A stretch of 64,000 nt of DNA from Nocardia colli (GTDB lineage Bacteria > Actinomycetota > Actinomycetes > Mycobacteriales > Mycobacteriaceae), in assembly GCF_008704205.1 (NCBI RefSeq), contig NZ_VXLC01000003.1:248001-312000 (forward strand), written 5' to 3'. The notes beneath the pieces were generated by a model that was not told where the DNA came from, did no database searches, and worked only from the letters and a program-made list of their open reading frames with translations. Shown piece by piece: positions 9,083 to 16,282 of the stretch. Every line of letters begins with the position of its first letter. The stretch's first letter is position 1. Position numbers and translations under genes: made by a program.

Positions 9083-10018
9083 CTATGCTGCCCCTTTCAG
9101 GTCGATGGCCGAGTAGTACTCGGCATTGCCGGCGATCACCGTGCTCGACGCGCCGTCGACGCCGACCGGAACGCTCCCGGCCAGGGTGATGCGGGTCAGC
9201 CTGCGGTGTTCGCTGCCGTCGTAGTCGTCGATGGCGTAGTGCTGGGTGGCGTGGTTGTCCCAGATCGCGACGTCACCCAGCGACCAGTCCCAGCGGGTGG
9301 TGTTCTCCAGGCGGGTCACCCGATCCTGGAACAGCCGGAACAGTGCGTGCGATTCGCTGTTCGACAGGCCGGCGATCTGCTTCACGAAGCAGCCAAGCAG
9401 CAGGGCGCGCTCGCCGGTTTCCGGGTGCACATGCACCACCGGGTGCTCGGTTTCGAAGTAGGTGGATTCGAACTCGCGACGGTAGGCCTTGCCGTTCTCG
9501 TCCAGGCCCGCTTCGTTCTCCGCGGCGTAGTCGTACTGATTGGAGTGCCGCGCGCGCAGGCTCTCGGCCAGCCGCTTGAGCGGTTCCGGCAGCGCGTTGT
9601 ACGCGGCCACGGTAGACGCCCAGGTGGTCGAGCCCCCGTAGCTGGGCAGCGCGACCGCGCGCAGGATCGACGCCTTCGGCACCCGATCGACGAACGTGAC
9701 ATCGGTGTGCCACACGTTGGAACGACCATGCTTCGAATCGATGGCCAGGCTCTTCACGCCCGCCGAGGTGAGCGTCGGATGCGGGCTGGTCGGGGTGCCG
9801 AGCAGCTCCGCGAACTCGTACTGCCCGTCCTCGGTCAGGTGCTGCTGCCCGCGGAAGAAGATCACCTTGTGCTCGTGCAGCGCCGCGCGAACGGTCGCGA
9901 CGGTCGCCGCGTCCAGATCGGCGCCCAGCCGGACACCCTCGATCCGGGCGCCGATGTGCGCGCCGAGCTTGACCACCCGCACGGCGGTATCGGTCTCCGG
10001 CAGGTAATCGACGGACAT
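9083..10018 (-). CDS. TauD/TfdA-family Fe(II)/2-oxoglutarate dioxygenase
   Basis: A 311-residue non-haem iron dioxygenase. The iron facial triad is visible as W-H-T-D (H-x-D, about residues 103-105) and a distal His in [10 protein letters not shown]. The 2-oxoglutarate-binding Arg follows in E-H-R-R-L-T-R-I. The family hydroxylates substrates such as taurine, aryloxyacetates and other sulfonates or carboxylates, causing C-S or C-O cleavage. It lies upstream of an osmolyte-type ABC importer on the same strand, so the imported compound could be its substrate; this is inference. AAAGG about 8 nt upstream supports the ATG. Confidence 0.9.
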   Translation of the reverse strand: MSVDYLPETDTAVRVVKLGAHIGARIEGVRLGADLDAATVATVRAALHEHKVIFFRGQQHLTEDGQYEFAELLGTPTSPHPTLTSAGVKSLAIDSKHGRSNVWHTDVTFVDRVPKASILRAVALPSYGGSTTWASTVAAYNALPEPLKRLAESLRARHSNQYDYAAENEAGLDENGKAYRREFESTYFETEHPVVHVHPETGERALLLGCFVKQIAGLSNSESHALFRLFQDRVTRLENTTRWDWSLGDVAIWDNHATQHYAIDDYDGSEHRRLTRITLAGSVPVGVDGASSTVIAGNAEYYSAIDLKGAA

Positions 10019-10040
10019 ACGAGGGCCTTTCGCTCAACCT

Positions 10041-10065
10041 GATGGTCTCGTCCGACGAAACCATC
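10041..10065. promoter_or_regulatory. Inverted repeat before the TauD-family gene
   Basis: The arms are GATGGTCTCGT and ACGAAACCATC around a 3-bp centre, with 10 of 11 pairs matching. It ends 23 bp before the dioxygenase start codon on the minus strand, where an operator or a hairpin in the leader would act. It differs from the palindrome at 9059-9075. Confidence 0.4.
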
Positions 10066-10119
10066 CCGGGCCGGGCCTGGCCAGTATTACGGTCAGCCAG
10101 ATCGAAACGGACGACCGGT

Positions 10120-10704
10120 TCAGGTGCTCGATGCCCGCCGGGCCCGGAATGCCGCTGTCTTCGACCGGTTTTGGCACGCGGTGCTGCAAAAACGCTTGGT
10201 GCCGTTGCGGGAGGTGTCGAGGTAGACGCGGTCGCAGTTGTCGGCCGAGCAGACGCCGATCCGGTCGGCGTGTTCGCTGCCGAGCACGAAGGCCAGGCCG
10301 ACCGCGGAGGCGGCGGCGATTCCGTCGACCAGCGCGGCATCGGGTGCGTGGAAGTGCAAGTGCCAGGGGCGCGTGCCGTGCCGGATGAGCGTTGGCCTGG
10401 CGCCGTATTCGGTGATCATCGCGTTGATCTGAGTGGCGGCGCGGTCCATGTCCGCGTCGGCGACCGCGTCGAACACCTCCCGAAGTTGCCCAGCGGCGCG
10501 GGCCATGCCGTCGGTGTCGGCCGGCTGGACCAGATAGCCGTAGGCCGAGACCACGGTGTTCAACCGGTCGAGCAGCTCCGCCTCGTCGGCCGCAGGCGGA
10601 TACGGCCTGCCGCGGCGTTCGCCGGGCACGGTGACGTTCACCAGCTCGACGCCGTCCCGGACCACGGCCAATGTGTGACTGTCTAAATGCACTTGATCAG
10701 TCAC
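10120..10704 (-). CDS. CGNR zinc-finger domain protein, putative transcriptional regulator
   Basis: A 194-residue protein. The N-terminal domain (about 1-125) is the helical ABATE-like region usual before CGNR fingers. The C-terminal finger has C-S-A-D-N-C-D-R-V-Y-L-D, then N-G-T-K-R-F-C-S-T-A-C-Q-N-R, giving the four Cys of the zinc site, and a basic tail suited to DNA binding. The start is GTG 10704 with a weak GCGAG upstream. It diverges from a methyltransferase gene across a perfect inverted repeat, the usual layout for an autoregulated regulator and its target. The ligand is unknown. Confidence 0.85.
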   Translation of the reverse strand: MTDQVHLDSHTLAVVRDGVELVNVTVPGERRGRPYPPAADEAELLDRLNTVVSAYGYLVQPADTDGMARAAGQLREVFDAVADADMDRAATQINAMITEYGARPTLIRHGTRPWHLHFHAPDAALVDGIAAASAVGLAFVLGSEHADRIGVCSADNCDRVYLDTSRNGTKRFCSTACQNRSKTAAFRARRASST

Positions 10705-10721
10705 CTCGCTTTCGATATGGT

Positions 10722-10753
10722 CGTTACTGTCGTTGAAGATTATGACAGTAACG
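10722..10753. promoter_or_regulatory. Perfect 10-bp inverted repeat between divergent genes, candidate CGNR operator
   Basis: The arms CGTTACTGTC and GACAGTAACG are exact reverse complements separated by 12 bp. The site ends 10 bp before the methyltransferase ATG and 17 bp from the CGNR start, so one dimer could control both promoters. It includes the start of the methyltransferase ribosome site region. Confidence 0.6.
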
Positions 10754-10763
10754 GGAGTTGCTC

Positions 10764-11507
10764 ATGTCGCTCACACCCACCCTCGCCAAGACCTGGATCG
10801 ATCGCTGGGATCGTCAGCAAGAGGGATACCTGCCCGACCGCGAAACCATGTTCGCGGTCATCGCCGACGCGGTCGCCGCCAACACCGACCGCCCGGACCC
10901 GCTCGTCCTCGATATCGCCTGCGGCCCGGGGTCGCTCGGCGCCCGCATTCGCGAACGGCTGCCGCACGCCCGGGTGATCGGCGTCGACGCCGACCCGGTG
11001 CTGCTCGAATTGGCCCGCACCGCATACGGATTCGAACTCGTCGATCGCAACCTGGCCGACCCGGCCTGGATCGCCGAGCTGCCCGCCGAGCCGGTCGACG
11101 CGATCGTCAGCACCACCGCACTGCACTGGCTCGACCGAGACCAGCTCGCCGCGCTCTACACCGAGTCCGCAAAGCTGTTGCGCCCCGGCGGCATTCTGCT
11201 CAACGGCGACGACATGGCCACGCAGGCAACGGATATCGACCACCTGCACGACGTGATCTGGACCCGCCAGATCGAACGCGAAGGCGTCGGCGATCGCGAA
11301 GGCTGGGTCGAATGGTGGACGGCGATCACCGCCGAACCGGAACTGTCCGCCGCCGTAGCCGAACGCGACAACCGCCGCTGGGAGCATCCCGCCGACAACG
11401 GCGTCACCTACGACCAGCATCTGAACCTGTTGCGCGCGGCCGGATTCCGGACCGTCGAGTCGATCTGGCAATACGGTCGCCGGCGCATCGTCGCCGCCGT
11501 CAACTAG
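10764..11507 (+). CDS. Class I SAM-dependent methyltransferase
   Basis: A 247-residue methyltransferase. Motif I is V-L-D-I-A-C-G-P-G-S-L-G (about residue 50), the acidic motif II residue is in V-I-G-V-D-A-D, and a later A-I-V-S-T-T-A-L-H-W-L is the post-II strand typical of Ubi-like small-molecule methyltransferases. GGGAG 6 nt before ATG 10764 fixes the start, although the frame is open from TTG 10758. It diverges from the CGNR gene. The substrate is unknown. Confidence 0.85.
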   Translation: MSLTPTLAKTWIDRWDRQQEGYLPDRETMFAVIADAVAANTDRPDPLVLDIACGPGSLGARIRERLPHARVIGVDADPVLLELARTAYGFELVDRNLADPAWIAELPAEPVDAIVSTTALHWLDRDQLAALYTESAKLLRPGGILLNGDDMATQATDIDHLHDVIWTRQIEREGVGDREGWVEWWTAITAEPELSAAVAERDNRRWEHPADNGVTYDQHLNLLRAAGFRTVESIWQYGRRRIVAAVN

Positions 11508-11578
11508 CGGATTAGCACCTTCGGCAGCGGGTATGCGCCCCGATGTCAACCGTTCATCGGATTGTGTCGGAGGTACTG

Positions 11579-11824
11579 GTGTCAGAGCATGAAAGCGGAC
11601 CCCGCGAAGGGATCGAAGGCGTTGTCGAAGGCGTGAAGGGCAAGGTCAAGGAGGCTGCTGGCGTCGTCACCGGAGACGAGAACCTCAAAGGTGAGGGACA
11701 AGCACAGCAGGACAAGGCCGCATCCGAACGCGAAGCCGCGCAGAAGGAAGCGGAAGCGGAGAAGGCCCGCGCGGAAGCCAAGGTGGACGAGGCGCGGCAG
11801 GCCGGATATCAGCACGACCAGTAG
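11579..11824 (+). CDS. CsbD-like stress-response protein
   Basis: An 81-residue, highly charged protein. The first half (V-E-G-V-K-G-K-V-K-E-A-A-G-V-V-T-G-D-E) is the CsbD pattern; the second half is a Lys/Glu/Ala-rich helix. CsbD proteins are general-stress proteins of unknown mechanism. CGGAGG 5 nt before GTG 11579 supports that start over the longer frame from 11543. A GGGTAT box at 11529-11534 resembles the -10 of SigB/SigF-type promoters, but no convincing -35 was found. Three further same-strand genes follow. Confidence 0.78.
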   Translation: MSEHESGPREGIEGVVEGVKGKVKEAAGVVTGDENLKGEGQAQQDKAASEREAAQKEAEAEKARAEAKVDEARQAGYQHDQ

Positions 11825-11899
11825 CCGTCGAAGAACCCGCAGGCCGGCGGTGGTTTGCCGCCGGGCTCGCGGGTTATCCGGCGAACAGGAGGTGTGATC

Positions 11900-12241
11900 A
11901 TGCCGAAGGAATGGACCGCCAAGCAGGAACGTCAGTACGAACACATCCGCGATTCGGAGAAGTCGCAGGGCAACAGCGCCCGTGCGGCCAAGGAGATCGC
12001 GGCGCGCACGGTGAACAAGATTCGCGCGCAGGCAGGTCAGACCAAGACGGCCAGCCGGACCTCGATCGAAGACATGAAACCGCAGCAGCGCGCCGGGCTG
12101 CGCGCCCGTCAGCGCAATGCCCCGACCGGCCCGACGCGCGACCAGCTCTACAACGAGGCCCGCCAGCGCGGCATCGAGGGCCGTTCGAAAATGAACAAGA
12201 GTCAGCTGGCCAAAGCACTGGACGCGAAGAAAAGGAAGTAG
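11900..12241 (+). CDS. Small basic protein with a Rho-N/SAP-like C-terminus
   Basis: A 113-residue basic protein. The N-terminal part (M-P-K-E-W-T-A-K-Q-E-R-Q-Y-E-H-I, then K-E-I-A-A-R-T-V-N-K) matches a family often labelled plasmid stabilisation protein. The C-terminal part (L-Y-N-E-A-R-Q-R-G-I-E-G-R-S-K-M-N-K) looks like a Rho N-terminal helix-extended-loop-helix motif, suggesting nucleic-acid binding. A strong AGGAGGTG before ATG 11900 fixes the start. The plasmid label is a family name; there is no sign of a plasmid here. Confidence 0.75.
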   Translation: MPKEWTAKQERQYEHIRDSEKSQGNSARAAKEIAARTVNKIRAQAGQTKTASRTSIEDMKPQQRAGLRARQRNAPTGPTRDQLYNEARQRGIEGRSKMNKSQLAKALDAKKRK

Positions 12242-12247
12242 GTACGC

Positions 12248-12712
12248 ATGAGTAGCACGCTGGCCGCCACCGTGGACGTCGAAGTACCGGTCCGCACCGC
12301 CTACAACCAGTGGACGCAGTTCGAGTCGTTCCCCGAATTCATGGAGGGCGTCGAGGCGGTGCAGCAGCTCGACGACCAGCACACCCACTGGAAGATTCAC
12401 GTCGGTCCCGCGACCCGTGAATTCGACGCGACCATTACCGAGCAGCACCCCGACGAACGAGTCGCCTGGAAATCCGACAACGGTCCGCAGCACGCGGGCG
12501 TCATCACCTTCCATCGACTCGACGACACCCACACCCGGATCACCGCCCAAATGGAGGTCGACCCCGAGGGTTTCGTGGAAACCGCCGCCGACGTCCTCGG
12601 TGTGCTGAAGCACCGCGTGAATGGCGATATGCAGCGCTTCAAGCAATTCATCGAGAGCAGGCATCACGAAACCGGCGCGTGGCGCGGTGATATCGCGCGC
12701 CCCGACGCCTGA
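12248..12712 (+). CDS. SRPBCC-family protein (cyclase/dehydrase-like)
   Basis: A 154-residue helix-grip protein. It has the V-P-V-R-T-A-Y-N-Q-W-T-Q-F-E-S-F-P-E-F-M opening and V-A-W-K-S of the cyclase/dehydrase (COG5637-like) group. It starts 6 bp after the preceding small basic protein and is probably cotranscribed with it. Members of this group are often found with stress and membrane-integrity genes. A strong hairpin follows its stop codon. Confidence 0.8.
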   Translation: MSSTLAATVDVEVPVRTAYNQWTQFESFPEFMEGVEAVQQLDDQHTHWKIHVGPATREFDATITEQHPDERVAWKSDNGPQHAGVITFHRLDDTHTRITAQMEVDPEGFVETAADVLGVLKHRVNGDMQRFKQFIESRHHETGAWRGDIARPDA

Positions 12713-12739
12713 TCGGCCGGACCCGGGGGAGCCGATTTC

Positions 12740-12774
12740 GTTAGCGGCGAGCGGTTTTCGAGCTCGCCGCTGAC
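12740..12774 (+). terminator. Hairpin after the SRPBCC gene
   Basis: The arms GTTAGCGGCGAGC and GCTCGCCGCTGAC form a 13-bp stem with one G-T wobble around a 9-nt loop, starting 28 nt after the stop codon. There is no U-tract, which is common for actinobacterial intrinsic terminators. It separates the group at 11579-12712 from the CYTH-CHAD gene. Confidence 0.6.
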
Positions 12775-12825
12775 GTCGGCGTTGGCGCGCTGTTTCGGGT
12801 GCGGCAGGCCGGGAAGGCTATATGG

Positions 12826-14259
12826 ATGAAGGACGTATTAGAACGCGAAACGAAATGGGAGGTCGACCGGGCATTCACGCTGCCGCCGATCGACGACATC
12901 GTGCCCGGCGGGCACATCGAGGAAACGTCGGTCGAACTCACCAGCACTTATTTCGACACCTCCGCGCGTGACCTGCTCACGCATAATTTGACGTTGCGTC
13001 GCCGGGCCGGCGCCGACGAATCGGGTTGGCAACTCAAGGTTCCGCAGGCCGACGGGCGCGTCGAGCTGGTCGCCGAATGGTCCGACGAAATGCCGAGCGA
13101 ACTGGCCGATCTCGTCACCGGTGCCGCGTTGGGGCAGCAGTTGCGCGCGATCACGACGATTCACACGCTGCGTAATCGGCACCGCGTGCTCGGCCCGGAC
13201 GGCGAACTAGTTCTCGAGATCGATGACGATGTCGTGCGCACGACACCCGCCGATGCCGACGCGGACGCACTGGCGTGGCGCGAGATCGAGGTCGAACTCG
13301 GCCCGCACACCGACGCCGTCCCCGCGCTGCTGATGGACCGGCTCGCCGAGGCGGGCGCGTCCAAGGCGCAATATCCGTCGAAGCTTTCGCGCGCATTGCC
13401 GCAGCCGAGCCCGCGCGCCGCCGGCTCGAAGGCCGAGCGTGCGATCCACGACTATCTGATCGCGCAGATCGACACGATCTTCGCCGGCGATGTCGCACTG
13501 CGCCGCGGCGAGGACCCGATCCACGACACCCGCGTCGCGACCCGGCGACTACGCAGCACGTTGCGCGTGTTCGCCGCACTGCTGGACCGCTCCGCGATCG
13601 ACGGCATCGCCGACGAGCTGAAGTGGTACGCGGGCCTGCTCGGCGAGGTCCGCGACTGCCAGGTGCAGCGCGCCCGGCTGGCCGGCAAGATCGGCGATCT
13701 GCCGCCCGAACTCGTGCTCGGCCCGGTGGCCGCGCGCATCGAGAAGACGCTGCTCGAACGGCAGCTGACCAGCCGCAACGTGCTCGCCGAGGCGATGGAC
13801 TCGCCGCGCTACCTGGCTCTGCTCGCGGTGTTGCAATCCTGGAAGCCGGAGCCGCCGTTCACGATTCGGTTGCGTACGCGCGAACTGGTGCGGCGCGCCC
13901 GGCGTGCCGCAGGCAAGGCCGACAAGCGGCTCGCGCAGGCGGTGCGGGATCGGCGCGACGAGTCCCTGCACCGGGCGCGCAAGGCCGCCAAACGCGCCCG
14001 CTACGCCGCCGAACTGCACGAACCTGTGCGAAAGAGCGCGGAGGCGAAGTCGAACATCAAGTACTACAAGCGGCTTCAGCGCGTGCTAGGCGACCACAAC
14101 GACGGTGTCGTCTCGGCCGATTTCCTGTGGCGTACCGCGACCACGGCAGGCACGGCGGCGGGGGAGAACGGCTTCACCTATGGCCTGCTCTACGCCAACG
14201 AAAAGCACGCGGCTGAACGCGCGCGAACGGCCGTCGCGGCGGTCGCGGACCGTCGATAG
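12826..14259 (+). CDS. CYTH and CHAD domain-containing protein
   Basis: A 477-residue two-domain protein. The N-terminal CYTH (triphosphate tunnel) domain begins E-R-E-T-K-W-E-V, a variant of the E-x-E-x-K motif, and has alternating acidic/basic strands (L-K-V-P, V-L-E-I-D-D-D). The C-terminal CHAD domain (about residues 210-470) is helical with conserved His/Arg/Lys (H-D-T-R-V-A-T-R-R-L-R-S-T, then H-R-A-R-K-A-A-K-R-A-R-Y). CHAD domains bind polyphosphate. ATG 12826 has GGAAGG 8 nt upstream; the frame is open from 12799. Inorganic polyphosphate or triphosphate metabolism is likely. Confidence 0.9.
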   Translation: MKDVLERETKWEVDRAFTLPPIDDIVPGGHIEETSVELTSTYFDTSARDLLTHNLTLRRRAGADESGWQLKVPQADGRVELVAEWSDEMPSELADLVTGAALGQQLRAITTIHTLRNRHRVLGPDGELVLEIDDDVVRTTPADADADALAWREIEVELGPHTDAVPALLMDRLAEAGASKAQYPSKLSRALPQPSPRAAGSKAERAIHDYLIAQIDTIFAGDVALRRGEDPIHDTRVATRRLRSTLRVFAALLDRSAIDGIADELKWYAGLLGEVRDCQVQRARLAGKIGDLPPELVLGPVAARIEKTLLERQLTSRNVLAEAMDSPRYLALLAVLQSWKPEPPFTIRLRTRELVRRARRAAGKADKRLAQAVRDRRDESLHRARKAAKRARYAAELHEPVRKSAEAKSNIKYYKRLQRVLGDHNDGVVSADFLWRTATTAGTAAGENGFTYGLLYANEKHAAERARTAVAAVADRR

Positions 14260-14423
14260 CGGCAAACCGCGCGGCAGGAATGTGACGTAGCAATAAAAGC
14301 ATGGGTTGCGCTCGTCCGGTGATTCGCCGGCAAAATATTGGGAAACACCCTGGTGCCGACGTGATTTGGCTGTTATCCGTCACGGCGACCGACCCCCGAT
14401 TTTGTGATACCCGTCTGCTATTG

Positions 14424-14447
14424 ATGCGCCATTGACAACTGGCGCAT
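14424..14447 (+). promoter_or_regulatory. Inverted repeat enclosing a TTGACA box
   Basis: The exact arms ATGCGCCA and TGGCGCAT flank an 8-bp centre containing TTGACA (14432-14437). A weak TGAATT lies 16 bp downstream. This looks like a promoter with an operator overlapping the -35 box, upstream of the gene at 14525. The rest of the 265-bp gap shows nothing else I recognise. Confidence 0.4.
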
Positions 14448-14524
14448 GCATGCTGAATTCTTGCCGGGTGACGGGGAAAGGGCCGAGCCGGCGAAAACCG
14501 CCATCGCACGTGTTAGGAGAATTG

Positions 14525-15031
14525 ATGACTTTGCCGCAGTGGCCGGACCAGGACATCACACAGCTACGTGAGGTCGCGGACCGAATCGCGACCCTCATCC
14601 AGCGCAACACCGAAGGCAGCGGGGGACTGCCGCGTTTCGTCGACGCCCTGCGCCAGAGCGGGCCGATCGCGGAACTGCTGATCGAATACTCGGTCCGCTG
14701 GTTCAACGACAGCAACGGCGAGTCCGTCCTGCTCGGACCCGAGTTGTACTGGGTGCTCACCGAGACCGTTCCGGTCGAGGAACAGGTCGCCGCCGGGGAA
14801 GGCTTCGGCCAGGCAGGCATGAACTGCCATCCGGTCACCCGCACCCGGCAGATGCTGCTGATCTGCGTGCTGGAAAAGCTGTCGACCCGCCCGTGGCGCC
14901 CGGAAACTCCGGAGCAGGCCGCGGCGATGGTCAAGCGGCGCTACAGCGACAACGCGCGACCGGTGCTGCCTACTCGCTCGCCGGAGCCGGTCGGCGTCGA
15001 AGGCGTGATCTCGACCTCGCAGTTCCCGTAG
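14525..15031 (+). CDS. Hypothetical protein
   Basis: A 168-residue soluble protein of no family I recognise. It is rich in charged residues with no signal peptide or transmembrane segment, and it has a Q-A-G-M-N-C-H-P-V-T-R-T-R-Q-M stretch in the middle. AGGAGA 5 nt before ATG 14525 makes this start much better than the in-frame ATG at 14432. It stands alone between the CYTH-CHAD and hydrolase genes, under a promoter-like region with an inverted repeat. A short CCGTGC/GCACGG hairpin at 15050-15064 follows the stop. Confidence 0.75.
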   Translation: MTLPQWPDQDITQLREVADRIATLIQRNTEGSGGLPRFVDALRQSGPIAELLIEYSVRWFNDSNGESVLLGPELYWVLTETVPVEEQVAAGEGFGQAGMNCHPVTRTRQMLLICVLEKLSTRPWRPETPEQAAAMVKRRYSDNARPVLPTRSPEPVGVEGVISTSQFP

Positions 15032-15199
15032 GGTTCCAACGTCGAAAACCCGTGCGGTGCACGGTGTATTCGGCTCATCGATCGGGTTCGACTGTGGCAG
15101 AGACGCGTTCGTCATCGCGGTTAGCTCGTCGGCTGCGGTCGATATGTTCATGTTTTGTCGCACGGCACGCATGACACGGGTGGGATAGCGTGCGGGACT

Positions 15200-16195
15200 A
15201 TGGGTTTCGCGCGCACCGCATTCGCGGTCGCCGCTGCCGTGGTGCTCGCGTCGGCAGGTGTCGCGCATGCGGAGGCGGACGATCCGGGGCGGTGTGAAGA
15301 TCTGCGACTAGGAGTGCCCGGTGGCGAGCTGGGCGCCCGGTTGTGTCTGCCGGGGCAAGCCGCCGACACGCTGCTGGTGCTGATCCCCGGTGCGGCGATC
15401 AATGCGCGGTACTGGGATTGGCCCTACGAACCGGCGACCTACAGCTTCCGGCGGGCGGTCAATGCCGCCGGCTTCGCGGTGCTCTCGATCGACCGATTCG
15501 GCGCCGGCAGCAGTTCCCGGCCGCCGAGTGGCACCGTCACCTCGGCGCGCGAGGCCGACGCGGTCACCGGAATCATCGCGGGAATTCGACGCGGCGGCAT
15601 TGCCGGACATGAGCCGTTCGCGAAGATTGTGCTGGGCGGGGTGTCGCTGGGTGCGGGCATCGGCGTGCTCGCCGCGATCGGCGGCGCACCGCTCGACGGT
15701 CTGCTGCTGACCGCCTACTCCCATTCGGTGACCCCGTCGAACACCATGGCCGTCGCGGGAACGTTCCGTCCCGCGGTCACCGATCCGGACCGGCGGTTCG
15801 CCGGCTACGACCCCGGATACCTGACCACCGAGCCCGGCACGCGCGCCGGCAGTTTCGCCGGCCCCGGCACCGATCCCGCGCTGCTCGCCGTCGATGAAAA
15901 CCAGGTCAAAGACACGTTCTCGCTCACCGAAATGATCACCGGCCTGGCCGCGACCACCGGGTCGTCGACGCGGCGGATCGCCGCGCCGGTGCTGATCGTC
16001 AACGGCGCGCAGGACAAACTCTGTTCGGTGTGCGCGACCGACGAAACCCTGTACGCGGCCGAGGCGCCGTACTTCGGGCCCGCCGCGCGACTGCGCACCT
16101 TCGTGCTGCCCGACGCCGGGCACGCGCTGGTCATCGCCCGGAACACGGGTGCGCACCAGGCTGCCGTCATCGATTGGCTGCGTTCGCTCGGCTGA
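15200..16195 (+). CDS. Secreted alpha/beta hydrolase
   Basis: A 331-residue exported hydrolase. A Sec signal peptide (M-G-F-A-R-T-A-F, hydrophobic core, then G-V-A-H-A-E-A) spans about residues 1-25. The nucleophile elbow is G-V-S-L-G (about residue 154), and the catalytic His is probably in D-A-G-H-A near the C-terminus. A Cys pair near C-S-V-C may form a disulfide outside the cell. The frame is open from 15155, but ATG 15200 begins the signal peptide. It may act as a lipase, esterase or peptidase; the substrate is unknown. It ends 87 bp before the prenyltransferase gene on the same strand. Confidence 0.82.
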   Translation: MGFARTAFAVAAAVVLASAGVAHAEADDPGRCEDLRLGVPGGELGARLCLPGQAADTLLVLIPGAAINARYWDWPYEPATYSFRRAVNAAGFAVLSIDRFGAGSSSRPPSGTVTSAREADAVTGIIAGIRRGGIAGHEPFAKIVLGGVSLGAGIGVLAAIGGAPLDGLLLTAYSHSVTPSNTMAVAGTFRPAVTDPDRRFAGYDPGYLTTEPGTRAGSFAGPGTDPALLAVDENQVKDTFSLTEMITGLAATTGSSTRRIAAPVLIVNGAQDKLCSVCATDETLYAAEAPYFGPAARLRTFVLPDAGHALVIARNTGAHQAAVIDWLRSLG

Positions 16196-16282
16196 TTCCT
16201 GGTCCCCTCCGGCCCGCGCGAGCGCTATCGTGGATGCGCCTTACACCTGTTCTGCCCGTTGCAATTCGAGGTGGTGGTTCCC

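Noticed and set aside
11900..12241. Reading the plasmid stabilisation family name as evidence of a plasmid or toxin-antitoxin system
   Set aside because: No partner gene, replication gene or partition site is nearby, and the family is common on actinobacterial chromosomes.
15050..15064. CCGTGC/GCACGG hairpin as a terminator
   Set aside because: Stem of only 6 bp with a 3-nt loop and no T-tract; too weak to list separately.
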